Below, one piece after another: positions 6,604 to 15,102 of a stretch of 42,944 bases of DNA. The translations under genes were made by a program, and so were the position numbers. How positions within the stretch are numbered: position 1 is the first letter of the stretch; each line of letters opens with the position of its first letter. Where the stretch lies: the NCBI RefSeq assembly GCF_000820125.1, contig NZ_CDBY01000012.1, positions 2,342-45,285 on the forward strand, written 5' to 3'. The notes below the pieces were generated by a model that had not been told where the DNA came from, did no database searches, and worked only from the letters and a program-made list of their open reading frames with translations. The DNA is from Aeromonas simiae (GTDB lineage Bacteria; Pseudomonadota; Gammaproteobacteria; Enterobacterales; Aeromonadaceae).

Positions 6604-8568
6604 TCAGCGTTTGCCGAGGAAGCGGGTGGCGAATGCCTCTGCCGGCAGGGGCTGGCTGAACAGGTAGCCTTGCAGGCGCTGGCAGCCTGCGGCAATGAGC
6701 CAGTCGCGCTGGGCCTCGGTCTCGACCCCCTCGGCGGTGATCTGCATACCAATCTCGTGCGCCAAGCCGATCACGGAACGGACGATGGCGGTGGTGACCG
6801 GATTGCTTTCCAGTTCGCGGATGAAACTGCGATCGAGCTTGAGGTTGCTCACCTGCAGACGCGGCAGATAGGCCAGCGAGCAGTAGCCGGTGCCGAAGTC
6901 GTCGATGGCCAGCGGGAAGCCGGCGGCCAGCAGCTGGCGCAGGTTGTTGTCTATCTCGTCGGCATTTTCCATCAGCACGCTTTCGGTGATCTCGAGCTCG
7001 AGTGCGGCCGGCGGCAGTTGCCATGCCTGCACCGCCTGCAACAGCTCACGGCACAGGCTCGGCTGGCGGAACTGGAGCGGTGAGAGGTTGACCGACAGTC
7101 GCAGCTCGGGCTGCTGGGCACGCCACTCGGCGCACTGCTGGGCGGCCCGCTGGATCACCAGGCTGCCGAGGGCACCGATGAGGCCGAGCTGTTCGGCCAG
7201 CGGGATGAACTCGTCCGGTGGGATAGGCCCCAGTTCCTCATGGTGCCAACGGCACAGCACCTCAGCGCCGAGCAGCGCGCCGGTGCCGCTGGCGATGATG
7301 GGTTGATAGGCCAGGTGCAGCTGGCGGGCATGGATGGCCCGTGGCAGCGCCTGCTCAAGCAGGCGGCGGCGGCGGATCCGTCCCTCCAGCTCGGCATCGA
7401 AGCTAAAGAAGTGCTGACGGGTCTGCTTGGCCTCCGCCAGGGCCGCCTCGGCGTGGTGCAGCAGGCTCTCGACGGCATGGCTGGTTCCTTCGGCGATGCC
7501 GATGTGGCAGTCGATCTGGATGCGGTGCCCCGCCACCGAGTAGGGGGCAGCCAAGCGGCGGCGTAGCCACTCCCCCCATAACCGGCGCTCGGTGCCGAGC
7601 TGCTCTTGCGGCACCAGCAGGCAGAAATCATCGGCAGAGACCCGGCACAACTGGCTACCGACCGGCGCATGCAGTTGCAGGCGGGTGGCCACCTCACCGA
7701 GCAGCAGATCGGCGATGCGGATGCCGAAGCGGGCATTGATCTCGTGAAAGTGCTGCAAGTCGACCATCAGCAGGCAGACGGGGCGATCGTCGCCCTGCTG
7801 GGCGCGCTCCAAAAAGGTGGTCAGCTTGAGCAGGCCGGTCAGGCTGTCGAACTGGCGTGCCTGGCGCAGCTGTTGCTCGGCACTGCGCTGCCGGGTCACG
7901 TCGCGGCACAGGGATAGCGTGGCGGGTTCGCCCAGATTGGGCACTTCAAGGCGGGTGACTTCCAGCACATGGTGGTGGCCAAGCGCATCTTTCAGGGTGA
8001 GCTCGCTGGGGCCCTGAGTGATGTCGAACAGGGCGGGGGGCAGGCTACCCGGTTGCCGCCATGTGGCATGGCCACGGGGCAGATCGAAAAAGTCGAGCAG
8101 GGCCTGGTTGGATTCGAGCACGCTGCCATCGGCGCGAAAGAGCAGGATCAGGTCGGGAATGGCGTCGAGCAGTTTGCGTTGCAGCTGCTGGTGGGCACTG
8201 AGCGCCTCTTCCAGTCCCTTGAGGTGAGAGATCTCCTCGATGAGGCCAAACAGGCCGAGCGGGTTCCCCAGTTTGTCGTAGAAGGGCACCTTGTGGGTCT
8301 GGATCCATATCTCCCCCTCCTCTTGCTCGCAGAGCAGGTGCTGGCTGATGAGGGGGCGGCGCTCCTGCAATAGTCGGCGATCCTCCTCCCGATAGCGCTC
8401 ACCCCAAGGGAGCTCGCTGTCATTGCGCCCGAGCAGGTCACGCGGGTCATCCACCCCGGCCTGACGGGCGAATTGACGGTTACAAAACAGATAGTTCCCG
8501 TGCAGATCACGGCAGAACAGGCTGAGTGGCAGGCTGTCGAGCACCTGCTGCAGCCAGTCGGGAATCAT
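6604..8568 (-). CDS. PAS-PAS-degenerate GGDEF-EAL protein, predicted c-di-GMP phosphodiesterase
   Basis: Soluble signalling protein of 654 residues with no membrane segment. Two PAS-like sensor regions cover about residues 1-125 and 130-250. A GGDEF-fold domain (about 260-395) has VSADDF where the active motif should be, so diguanylate cyclase activity is unlikely. The EAL domain (about 405-650) keeps the key pieces: EVLCRW in place of EALxRW, the Asn of SVNLSP, LEITES, IDDFGTGYCSL, LKLDRSF, AEGVE and QGYLFSQPL. Phosphodiesterase activity is therefore the likely output, with the degenerate GGDEF perhaps a GTP-sensing module. The start at 8568 (MIPDWLQQ) is the first methionine before the PAS; its ribosome site is weak, so the N-terminus is uncertain. 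Confidence 0.87.
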   Translation of the reverse strand: MIPDWLQQVLDSLPLSLFCRDLHGNYLFCNRQFARQAGVDDPRDLLGRNDSELPWGERYREEDRRLLQERRPLISQHLLCEQEEGEIWIQTHKVPFYDKLGNPLGLFGLIEEISHLKGLEEALSAHQQLQRKLLDAIPDLILLFRADGSVLESNQALLDFFDLPRGHATWRQPGSLPPALFDITQGPSELTLKDALGHHHVLEVTRLEVPNLGEPATLSLCRDVTRQRSAEQQLRQARQFDSLTGLLKLTTFLERAQQGDDRPVCLLMVDLQHFHEINARFGIRIADLLLGEVATRLQLHAPVGSQLCRVSADDFCLLVPQEQLGTERRLWGEWLRRRLAAPYSVAGHRIQIDCHIGIAEGTSHAVESLLHHAEAALAEAKQTRQHFFSFDAELEGRIRRRRLLEQALPRAIHARQLHLAYQPIIASGTGALLGAEVLCRWHHEELGPIPPDEFIPLAEQLGLIGALGSLVIQRAAQQCAEWRAQQPELRLSVNLSPLQFRQPSLCRELLQAVQAWQLPPAALELEITESVLMENADEIDNNLRQLLAAGFPLAIDDFGTGYCSLAYLPRLQVSNLKLDRSFIRELESNPVTTAIVRSVIGLAHEIGMQITAEGVETEAQRDWLIAAGCQRLQGYLFSQPLPAEAFATRFLGKR

Positions 8569-8664
8569 GGGGGAGGGCACGCTGTTACTCTGGCGGTGGC
8601 TTTGCGGCAATCTATGCCAGCCCTTCCTGCTTTGTAAAGAGTGCCGTTTCGATGGTGGGGGGAG

Positions 8665-8693
8665 CTGACAGTTTCTGACGTCCGGGTGATAAT
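8665..8693 (+). promoter_or_regulatory. Sigma-70 promoter for the lipoprotein gene at 8737
   Basis: CTGACA (8665-8670) and GATAAT (8688-8693) with a 17-base spacer, each one mismatch from consensus, about 44 bases before the start codon. Confidence 0.68.
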
Positions 8694-8736
8694 GGCCGCC
8701 TTGGCCACAGGGCCATGGATTCTGGTGAGAGAAGAG

Positions 8737-9234
8737 ATGAAGAAGAGATATGGAGTCGGGCTGCTGGCTGCGCTGCTGGCAGGTTGTGCCGGCAATGATG
8801 GCCGCAACGAAGATTACCGCTACACCGCACCGCAGGCGCTGGCGACCAACAATACCCAGACCATGCAGATCCCGGTTGATCTGGTCTGGTCCCGTGCCGA
8901 GAAGTGGTTCCAGGAGCACGGTCTGCAAATCGAGAACAGCCAGCGTGGTGCCGGTCTGATGACCGCCAACCTGCAACAGGCCGCCGACGGCCTGAAGTGG
9001 CTCGACTGCGGCACCATGGGCGCCAAGGTGGTCGCAGGTGACCCCAATGTGCAGGTCAACCTGATCATCACCCAAAGCGGTGACAGCAGCGTGGCCACCG
9101 TCAACGTCAAGGGCAACACCCAGCTCTTCTACGTGGAAGCCTCTGGCGACCGCGTGCCGGCACCCTCCCTCACGCCGGTCTGCGTGTCGCGTGGCGAGCT
9201 GGAAAACAGCCTGTTTGCCTCGCTCGGCGACTGA
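8737..9234 (+). CDS. Lipoprotein of unknown function, about 165 residues
   Basis: The start at 8737 (ribosome site GAGAGAAGAG) begins a lipoprotein signal: MKKRYGVG, a short hydrophobic run and lipobox LLAGC with Cys17. Ala follows at +2, which favours the outer membrane. The mature part has a short polar linker and a compact domain of about 125 residues with VPVDLVW-like entry, WFQEHGLQIE and a later beta-rich stretch VQVNLIITQ / SVATVNVKG. This resembles the helix-grip layout of BamC-type lipoproteins, but I cannot assign it to that family. Two other cysteines (WLDCG, TPVCVS) might form a disulfide. It has its own promoter and a strong terminator, so it is probably monocistronic. Confidence 0.8.
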   Translation: MKKRYGVGLLAALLAGCAGNDGRNEDYRYTAPQALATNNTQTMQIPVDLVWSRAEKWFQEHGLQIENSQRGAGLMTANLQQAADGLKWLDCGTMGAKVVAGDPNVQVNLIITQSGDSSVATVNVKGNTQLFYVEASGDRVPAPSLTPVCVSRGELENSLFASLGD

Positions 9235-9250
9235 GTCGGGAAGGAAAAAG

Positions 9251-9275
9251 AAAAGCGGGGCATTGCCCCGCTTTT
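9251..9275. terminator. Bidirectional terminator
   Basis: GC stem (9255-9261 with 9265-9271, extended by A-T pairs to 9251 and 9275), loop ATT, T-rich tracts on both sides. It separates the convergent lipoprotein genes. Confidence 0.9.
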
Positions 9276-9302
9276 CTTTTGTTGTCTGAGGCTCGCAGAG
9301 CG

Positions 9303-9707
9303 CTAGCGGGCTCCGTAGTTGTGAAAGCGGGCGTAGCCATCTTCGCTTAGCACGTAACCACTGCCATGCAGCAGTGACCAGTCGCCACTGCCCCAGCTGG
9401 GTTTATCCCCCTGATTCTGGCGCGGCAGCATGATGGAGTCGCGCTCCGGCAGATAGATCTCGGCCTCGCTGCGATCCCGGGCGACCAGTACCCAGGCGCT
9501 GCGCGAATCGCCGTGGTTGAGGGAGCCGAGCTTGACGGCCTGTTCGGCCGGAATGAGGCACTGCCCCATCAGTTGTGACCAACGATAGCCCTCGCTGCGC
9601 ACGCAGCCGTGCCGATCGGTGATCTGAGCGCTCTCTCCCCAGCCGGGGATCAGGCTGCATCCTTGCAGTACGGTAATCAGTGCAACCATCCCTGTTGCTC
9701 GGCGCAT
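9303..9707 (-). CDS. Small lipoprotein of unknown function
   Basis: 134 residues starting MRRATGMVALI with lipobox LQGC at Cys17 and Ser at +2, so an outer-membrane lipoprotein is likely. The mature part has two more cysteines (HGCVRSEG and MGQCLIP), a segment with YRWSQLMGQCL, and an aromatic C-terminal part GSGYVLSEDGYARF. I do not recognise the family. The ribosome site CAGGAG overlaps the stop region of the preceding small gene, so translation is likely coupled. It is last in the leftward cluster from rsgA. Confidence 0.75.
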   Translation of the reverse strand: MRRATGMVALITVLQGCSLIPGWGESAQITDRHGCVRSEGYRWSQLMGQCLIPAEQAVKLGSLNHGDSRSAWVLVARDRSEAEIYLPERDSIMLPRQNQGDKPSWGSGDWSLLHGSGYVLSEDGYARFHNYGAR

Positions 9708-9710
9708 CGC

Positions 9711-9962
9711 TTACTCCTGTTCGTCCCTCACGATGGCGATGTCGCTGAATCCCAGCTCGCGAAAGTAGTTCTCGCGAAACTCCTTGAGCATCTTGCGGTC
9801 GCGGCGGCTGATGTTGACCACCTGCTCCTCCATGGCGCGGTAGCGCGCCAGATCGATACCCTCGGCAGTGGCAATCGCATCGTAAATGCTGTGGTGCTTG
9901 TCATTGGCATAGCCAATCGACTTGAGCTGTTTACGATAGCGGTAGGTAATGGTGAATGCCAT
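9711..9962 (-). CDS. Small conserved protein, DUF2960-like
   Basis: 83 residues with no signal or membrane segment; predicted cytoplasmic, beta-hairpin start then helical. The pattern FTITYRYRK, SIYDAIATAEGIDL and NYFRELGF resembles a small uncharacterised family in Aeromonas and Vibrio (DUF2960, from memory). I chose the ATG at 9962 because AGAGAG precedes it; the longer in-frame start overlaps the VF530-family gene and codes for unlikely sequence. It lies 14 bases after that gene and 3 bases before the lipoprotein start, so all are probably cotranscribed. Function unknown. Confidence 0.75.
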   Translation of the reverse strand: MAFTITYRYRKQLKSIGYANDKHHSIYDAIATAEGIDLARYRAMEEQVVNISRRDRKMLKEFRENYFRELGFSDIAIVRDEQE

Positions 9963-9976
9963 GATCGCTCTCTGAT

Positions 9977-10213
9977 TTATGACTTTTGCCAGATGCCCGC
10001 CTGCTGGCGGGTTAGCAGATAGAGGGCCTCGACTTTCTCGCGGGCCCAAAGGGTGCGGCGCAGGAAGGTGAGGCTCGACTTGATGCTGGGGTCTTGAGTA
10101 AAGCAGCGGATGGGGATCTGCCGACCCAGTTCGGGCCAGCCGTAGTGCTCCACCAGTTCGGTGACCATGGTGGCGAGCGTTATCCCGTGCAACGGGTTGT
10201 TCGGCTGGCTCAT
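9977..10213 (-). CDS. VF530 family DNA-binding protein (DUF2132)
   Basis: 78-residue cytoplasmic protein with the signature of the VF530 family: [50 protein letters not shown] Vibrio fischeri member has been described as DNA-binding by structure, but its cellular role is not established. The start lies 3 bases after the psd stop codon, with its ribosome site inside the psd end, indicating coupling to psd. Confidence 0.85.
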   Translation of the reverse strand: MSQPNNPLHGITLATMVTELVEHYGWPELGRQIPIRCFTQDPSIKSSLTFLRRTLWAREKVEALYLLTRQQAGIWQKS

Positions 10214-10216
10214 GGA

Positions 10217-11083
10217 TTACCCCTTGAGGCGGGCAAACGGGGCGCCCATGCGGGTGACCACGCCCGGTTGCAGGTGTGGTTCGAACTGTTCGAGCATGCC
10301 CGGTCCAAACAGGCAGACGACGGTGCTGCCGAGTTTGAACAGCCCCATCTCCTCGGCTTTTTTCAAGGTGATGGCCTGCTCGCCGGGGTAATCCCAGCGC
10401 TTGACCTCTTTGCGGCCACAGGGGGCGATACAGCCGGCCCAGCTGGTTTCGATGCTGGCGACGATGGTGGCGCCGACCAGCACCATGGCCAGCGGCCCGT
10501 GCTCGGTGCGGAAGGTGGCGACCACCCGCTCGTTGCGGGCAAACAGATTGGGCACGTTCTGGGCGGTCAACGGGTTGACCGAGAAGAGATCCCCCGGCAC
10601 GAACACCATGCTCTCCAGCACGCCGTCCAGCGGCATGTGGATGCGGTGGTAATCCTTGGGCGCCAGGTAGATGGTGGCGAAGTCACCGTCCTTGAACGGG
10701 GCCACCAGATCGTCAAAACCACCGAGCAGTTCGCGAGCGCTGTAGTCGTGCCCCTTGGCCTGGATGACGCGCCCCTGGCGGATGGGGCCGAGCTGGCTGA
10801 CGGTGCCATCGACCGGCAGGGCCAGGGTCATGGGGTCTTCTACCACGGGGCGCATCCCCTCTTTCAGCGGCCGGGTGAAGAAGTCATTGAAGCTCTTGTA
10901 GTGGGACGCCTCTTCGTGCAGCGCCTCACTCATGTTCACGCCATAGCGCTTGACGAAGGCTTCGATGATGCGGGTGGTCAGGCTGCCGGCTTCAGCGGCG
11001 GCCAGTTTGCCCACCAGGCGGGAGAGGAGATGTTTGGGCAGGCAGTACTGGCCAGCGATTTTCAGGTTGTCAGTGATGCTCAT
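10217..11083 (-). CDS. psd: Phosphatidylserine decarboxylase proenzyme
   Basis: Converts phosphatidylserine to phosphatidylethanolamine at the inner membrane (EC 4.1.1.65). 288 residues. The self-cleavage motif LGST is present, with Ser253 becoming the pyruvoyl group of the small subunit; cleavage between Gly and Ser would leave about 35 residues in the small chain. Other family motifs are [34 protein letters not shown] and NERVV. The ATG at 11083 matches the family start; a GTG 15 bases upstream is also possible. It follows rsgA by 23 bases, the same pairing as in E. coli, and precedes three small genes not present there. Confidence 0.96.
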   Translation of the reverse strand: MSITDNLKIAGQYCLPKHLLSRLVGKLAAAEAGSLTTRIIEAFVKRYGVNMSEALHEEASHYKSFNDFFTRPLKEGMRPVVEDPMTLALPVDGTVSQLGPIRQGRVIQAKGHDYSARELLGGFDDLVAPFKDGDFATIYLAPKDYHRIHMPLDGVLESMVFVPGDLFSVNPLTAQNVPNLFARNERVVATFRTEHGPLAMVLVGATIVASIETSWAGCIAPCGRKEVKRWDYPGEQAITLKKAEEMGLFKLGSTVVCLFGPGMLEQFEPHLQPGVVTRMGAPFARLKG

Positions 11084-11106
11084 GATGCTCGTCTTCACAG
11101 GTAGAT

Positions 11107-12147
11107 TCAGAGGCGGGCTTGCTGCCGGCCGTGGCGGGTTTCCTGCATCGATTCCAGGATCCGGTGATAGTTGCTAAAGCGCTCGCGGGTGATCTCGCCC
11201 CGCTCAACCGCCTCGCGCAGCACGCAGCCAGGGTCATCCTTGTGCGTGCAGTCGCGGAACTTGCAGCCACCCAGGTAGTCGCGAAACTCCACGAAACACC
11301 AGGTGACCCGCTCCGGCTCGAGGTGCCAGAGGGAGAATTCACGAATGCCGGGGGAGTCGATGAGATCGCCGCCGCTCGGGAAGTGGTAGAGGCGCGCCGT
11401 GGTGGTGGTGTGCTGGCCCAGCCCGGAGACCTCGGAGATCTCGCCGGTCAGCACGTCCAGCCCAGGCAGCAGGGAGTTGGTGAGCGACGACTTGCCGACC
11501 CCCGACTGGCCCACGAAGATGCTCACCTTGTCGGCCAGGGTGGCCTTGAGGGCATCGAGCCCCTCGCCGCTTTGGCTGCTCACCAGCAGCACCGGGTAAC
11601 CGAGCCGGCGATAGACATCGAGTTGTCCCTCGACCGTGGCGCGCTCGGCCTCGCTCAACATGTCGACCTTATTGAGGACGATGAGGGGCGGGATCTCCAC
11701 ATCCTCGGCGGCCACCAGATAGCGGTCGACGATGTTGGTGGAGAACTCCGGCACCACGGCGGAGACGATGATGATCTGATCGATGTTGGCCGCGATCGGT
11801 TTGACCCCGTCATAGAAGTCGGGACGGGTCAGCACCGAGTGGCGCGGATGCACCGCCTCGATGACGCCGGGCGACCCTTCCGCGTTGCCCGGCCGCCAGA
11901 TCACCTTGTCGCCGCACACCACGCTACCGAGGGTACGGCGCAGGTTGCAGCGGCGGGTGGTGCCGTCGTGCGACTCCACATCGGCATGCTGGCCGAAGCG
12001 GCTGATGACGATCCCCTCTTCGGGGGCGCCCAGCAGGCTGTCGTCGATCTGTGGCGCCCGATCCTTTTTCAAGTCGTTCAGGCGCTTGTCGCGGTTGGCT
12101 TGCACCCGCCGCTGCTGTCCCAGATTGAGTTTCGCTCTCTTTGCCAC
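11107..12147 (-). CDS. rsgA: Ribosome small subunit-dependent GTPase RsgA
   Basis: Circularly permuted GTPase that checks late 30S assembly. N-terminal basic tail ([14 protein letters not shown]), OB-fold with [15 protein letters not shown], then GTPase motifs in permuted order: LNKVDML (G4), [10 protein letters not shown] (G1), DSPG (G3). The C-terminal zinc region includes [15 protein letters not shown] used the GTG at 12147, giving 346 residues and [12 protein letters not shown], which matches family N-termini. An in-frame ATG at 12192 would add 15 residues overlapping the orn promoter region. It faces away from orn. Confidence 0.94.
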   Translation of the reverse strand: MAKRAKLNLGQQRRVQANRDKRLNDLKKDRAPQIDDSLLGAPEEGIVISRFGQHADVESHDGTTRRCNLRRTLGSVVCGDKVIWRPGNAEGSPGVIEAVHPRHSVLTRPDFYDGVKPIAANIDQIIIVSAVVPEFSTNIVDRYLVAAEDVEIPPLIVLNKVDMLSEAERATVEGQLDVYRRLGYPVLLVSSQSGEGLDALKATLADKVSIFVGQSGVGKSSLTNSLLPGLDVLTGEISEVSGLGQHTTTTARLYHFPSGGDLIDSPGIREFSLWHLEPERVTWCFVEFRDYLGGCKFRDCTHKDDPGCVLREAVERGEITRERFSNYHRILESMQETRHGRQQARL

Positions 12148-12160
12148 GCGATTCGCCGTT

Positions 12161-12188
12161 TTGCTGCTAAAAACAAAGCCAGTATGAT
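12161..12188 (+). promoter_or_regulatory. Probable orn promoter
   Basis: TTGCTG (12161-12166), 16-base spacer and TATGAT (12183-12188), 40 bases before the orn ATG in the rsgA-orn divergent gap. The -10 is strong, the -35 weak. Confidence 0.5.
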
Positions 12189-12227
12189 ACATGCAAATTC
12201 ACAAAATGCCGCCAAAGAGTAAGCAAG

Positions 12228-12773
12228 ATGACCGTTTCAGAGCAGAATCTGGTGTGGATCGACATGGAGATGACCGGCCTCGATCCCGAAGAGAATGTGG
12301 TGCTGGAGATCGCCTCCATCGTCACCGACAAGGATCTCAACGTGCTGGCCGAGGGGCCGGTGATTGCCATCCACCAGAGCGAAGCCGAGCTGGCCAAGAT
12401 GGATGAGTGGAACCAGAACACCCACGGTGGTTCCGGCCTCATCGCGCGGGTCAAGGCCAGCCGCCATGACGAGGCGGCGGCCGTGGCCGAGACCCTCGCC
12501 TTCCTGCGCCAGTGGGTGCCCGAGCGCACCAGCCCCATGTGCGGCAACAGTATCGGCCAGGACCGCCGCTTCATGGTCAAGCACATGGCAGAGCTGGAGG
12601 CCTTCTTCCACTACCGCAACGTGGACGTCAGCACCATCAAGGAGCTGGTGCGGCGCTGGAAGCCTGAGATCCTCGGCGAGTTTACGAAGCAGGGCACCCA
12701 CCAGGCGCTCGACGATATCCGCGAGTCGGTGGCCGAGCTGCGTTTCTACCGTGAGCGCGTCTTTACCATCTGA
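12228..12773 (+). CDS. orn: Oligoribonuclease
   Basis: DEDDh 3'-5' exonuclease that finishes RNA decay by cutting 2-5-mers, including pGpG from c-di-GMP breakdown. 181 residues, the usual length. Asp12 and Glu14 lie in [23 protein letters not shown] carries the third acidic site, and [11 protein letters not shown] supplies His158 and Asp163. It sits between rsgA (divergent) and the tRNA-Gly array, as in E. coli. The two c-di-GMP phosphodiesterase-type genes nearby would feed it pGpG, although this is only a pathway link. Confidence 0.97.
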   Translation: MTVSEQNLVWIDMEMTGLDPEENVVLEIASIVTDKDLNVLAEGPVIAIHQSEAELAKMDEWNQNTHGGSGLIARVKASRHDEAAAVAETLAFLRQWVPERTSPMCGNSIGQDRRFMVKHMAELEAFFHYRNVDVSTIKELVRRWKPEILGEFTKQGTHQALDDIRESVAELRFYRERVFTI

Positions 12774-12790
12774 GTCGGGGTTGGCGGGGG

Positions 12791-12814
12791 GCTCGCCAGT
12801 TCGGCGAGCTTTTA
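12791..12814 (+). terminator. Probable orn terminator
   Basis: 7-bp stem GCTCGCC / GGCGAGC (12791-12797 with 12803-12809) followed by TTTTA. The U-tract is short, so termination may be partial. Confidence 0.5.
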
Positions 12815-12845
12815 GGCAGTCGTGCGGGGCATACCGAAAAAGCCC

Positions 12846-12873
12846 TTGCAATTGAAGTGCCCCCTCGTATAAT
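12846..12873 (+). promoter_or_regulatory. Promoter of the tRNA-Gly array
   Basis: TTGCAA (12846-12851), 16-base spacer and a perfect TATAAT (12868-12873). A GC-rich discriminator TCGGCTCCC follows, as expected for stable RNA. The first mature tRNA begins about 35 bases after the predicted start. Confidence 0.85.
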
Positions 12874-12914
12874 TCGGCTCCCGTGCAGTAGCGCAAGTCG
12901 CGCCGCTGTGCGTT

Positions 12915-12990
<76 letters not shown>

Positions 12991-13014
12991 AAATATCGTT
13001 GATGATGCCGCGTT

Positions 13015-13090
<76 letters not shown>

Positions 13091-13112
13091 ATCATCACGG
13101 TGACAATCTGTT

Positions 13113-13188
<76 letters not shown>

Positions 13189-13211
13189 AACATCGCCGGT
13201 GGCACTCCGTT

Positions 13212-13287
<76 letters not shown>

Positions 13288-13312
13288 ATCCACTGCGATG
13301 ACAATCTGTTTT

Positions 13313-13388
<76 letters not shown>

Positions 13389-13413
13389 AATCTCTTGCAG
13401 ATGCCATTCCGTT

Positions 13414-13489
<76 letters not shown>

Positions 13490-13514
13490 AGCATCTTGCA
13501 GATGACCCTCCGTT

Positions 13515-13590
<76 letters not shown>

Positions 13591-13763
13591 AATTTTCTTC
13601 TCAAGTCGCCCCAGTTCTGCCAAGCAGAAAACATTCCTCTTTTCCCTTTTTGTCGCTTTATTCGCCATTGCCTTGACCTGCAGCAATCGGTCAGCCCCTG
13701 CCTGTTTGGCGGCCCTCCTGGCTTTTTTATACTGGGATGGGATGAAAAAGGGAGGAGACCGTC

Positions 13764-14219
13764 ATGCGCTTCCAACAGATCAAGGACTTGCTGCTCTATA
13801 TCGAGCAGGTACACCAGATGCTTTCCCGTCTCTATGGCCGCCTCGAGCGTCAGGCCGATGCCGAACGCAGCCGGCTGTTGCTGTCCTATCTGCGGGGCAG
13901 GGAGGATGCCGCCACCGGCCAGCTGCACGAGTATGCCAGCCAGCTTGGTGAGAGCGTGGCCGAGACCTGGCTCGAGCAGGGGATCTCCCACGACATGCTG
14001 GCGACCATCAACAGCACCACCTTGCCTGCCGACATGGACGGGGAGGCCATCATTGCGCTGGTCACCGGGTTCGAGCAGCAGCTGACCGAGGAGTTGTCAC
14101 GCATGGCGCGCGAGTGCCCGACCGACGGCACTGCCGCCCTGCTCGATGCCCTGGCCACCCTCGAGCAGCAGCGTTTGACCCGCTTCGTGCATGGCGTGCA
14201 TCGCTTCGACGACATGTGA
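13764..14219 (+). CDS. Unrecognised helical protein, 151 residues
   Basis: The ATG at 13764 has a strong GGAGGAG ribosome site 7-13 bases upstream. The protein has no signal peptide or membrane segment and is predicted almost wholly alpha-helical: [39 protein letters not shown], then a second pair of helices ending [19 protein letters not shown]. Its length and the spacing of E, H and acidic residues suggest a four-helix bundle, loosely like ferritin-like or DUF2383-type proteins. No metal motif is convincing, and I assign no function. It is convergent with ppgK and follows the tRNA-Gly array without a clear promoter or terminator between. Confidence 0.72.
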   Translation: MRFQQIKDLLLYIEQVHQMLSRLYGRLERQADAERSRLLLSYLRGREDAATGQLHEYASQLGESVAETWLEQGISHDMLATINSTTLPADMDGEAIIALVTGFEQQLTEELSRMARECPTDGTAALLDALATLEQQRLTRFVHGVHRFDDM

Positions 14220-14222
14220 CCT

Positions 14223-14252
14223 AAAAAAACAGGGAGGCCTCGGGCCTCCCTG
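14223..14252 (-). terminator. ppgK terminator
   Basis: 10-bp stem (14230-14239 with 14243-14252), loop TCG, followed on the minus strand by TTTTTTTAG. On the plus side there is no T-run, so the convergent gene may use only the hairpin. Confidence 0.85.
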
Positions 14253-14270
14253 CTCGTTCCTGCGCCCGGC

Positions 14271-15029
14271 CTATTTACGCTTGCGCGCAGGGCTTTGGCG
14301 GGCGGCGGCATGCAGCGCCGCCCCGATGATGCCGGCCTGGTTGAGGCTGGCGGCGGGCACCAGCGGCGCCCGGGTGGCGATCTTGTCGATGAACTTGTCC
14401 ATCTTGGCGGCACTGCCGCCGCCGAGGATGAACAGATCGGGGGAGAAGAGAAACTCGAGGCGTGCCAGATACTGGTTGAAGCGCTTGCCCCACTTGCTCC
14501 AGCTGAGATCCTCGCGCTTGAGGGCCGCGTCGGAGCAGTAGCGCTCGGCGATCATCCCCTCCAGCATCAGATGGCCCAGCTCGGTGTTGGGCAGCAACTG
14601 GCCGTTGACGAACACGGCGGTACCGATCCCGGTGCCGACCGTGACCAGGATGATCACGCCCTGCCGATCCTTGCCTTCACCAAAGCGCATCTCGGCGATA
14701 CCGGCGGCATCGGCGTCGTTGAGCACGAAGCAGGGCAGGCCGGTGATCTCACGAAACAGATGCTCGACATCGGTCTCGACCCAGCTCGGGTCGATGTTGG
14801 CGGCACTTTTGGCGATCCCGTGCTGGATGGTGGCGGGAAAGCCGCAGCCGATCGGCCCCTTCCACTCGAAGTGTTCAACCAGTGCCTTGAGGGTATGGGC
14901 GACGGCCGCCGGCGTGGCGGGTTGCGGGGTTTGGATGCGGTGGCGCTCGCCAATCAGCTCACCGGTCGTGGTATCGACCAAACACCCTTTGATGCCGGAA
15001 CCGCCGATATCGACACCCAATATTTGCAT
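14271..15029 (-). CDS. ppgK: Polyphosphate glucokinase (ROK family)
   Basis: Phosphorylates glucose using inorganic polyphosphate and perhaps ATP (EC 2.7.1.63), in the cytoplasm. 252 residues from the ATG at 15029, preceded by AAGGAG. The match to actinobacterial PpgK, as I remember the mycobacterial sequence, runs the whole length: DIGGSGIKG (7-15), [49 protein letters not shown] and PDLFILGGG. The usual ROK zinc motif is absent, as in other PpgK proteins. The basic end [10 protein letters not shown] could aid polyphosphate binding (inference). It is read leftward after queG with a gap of 73 bases; no related metabolic gene is next to it. Confidence 0.88.
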   Translation of the reverse strand: MQILGVDIGGSGIKGCLVDTTTGELIGERHRIQTPQPATPAAVAHTLKALVEHFEWKGPIGCGFPATIQHGIAKSAANIDPSWVETDVEHLFREITGLPCFVLNDADAAGIAEMRFGEGKDRQGVIILVTVGTGIGTAVFVNGQLLPNTELGHLMLEGMIAERYCSDAALKREDLSWSKWGKRFNQYLARLEFLFSPDLFILGGGSAAKMDKFIDKIATRAPLVPAASLNQAGIIGAALHAAARQSPARKRK

Positions 15030-15102
15030 GCTTGACTCCTTGTCTGCGCCCATGGCGGCACAGAATGAAAAACCGGAAGAGGCTGCGCAAGGGGCAGCTT
15101 GC

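Noticed and set aside
10094..11104. Long plus-strand frame over psd
   Set aside because: The minus strand is an unmistakable Psd with LGST site; the plus frame has His/Asp/Gly-rich antisense composition.
11119..12222. Long plus-strand frame over rsgA
   Set aside because: Antisense shadow of a well-supported GTPase.
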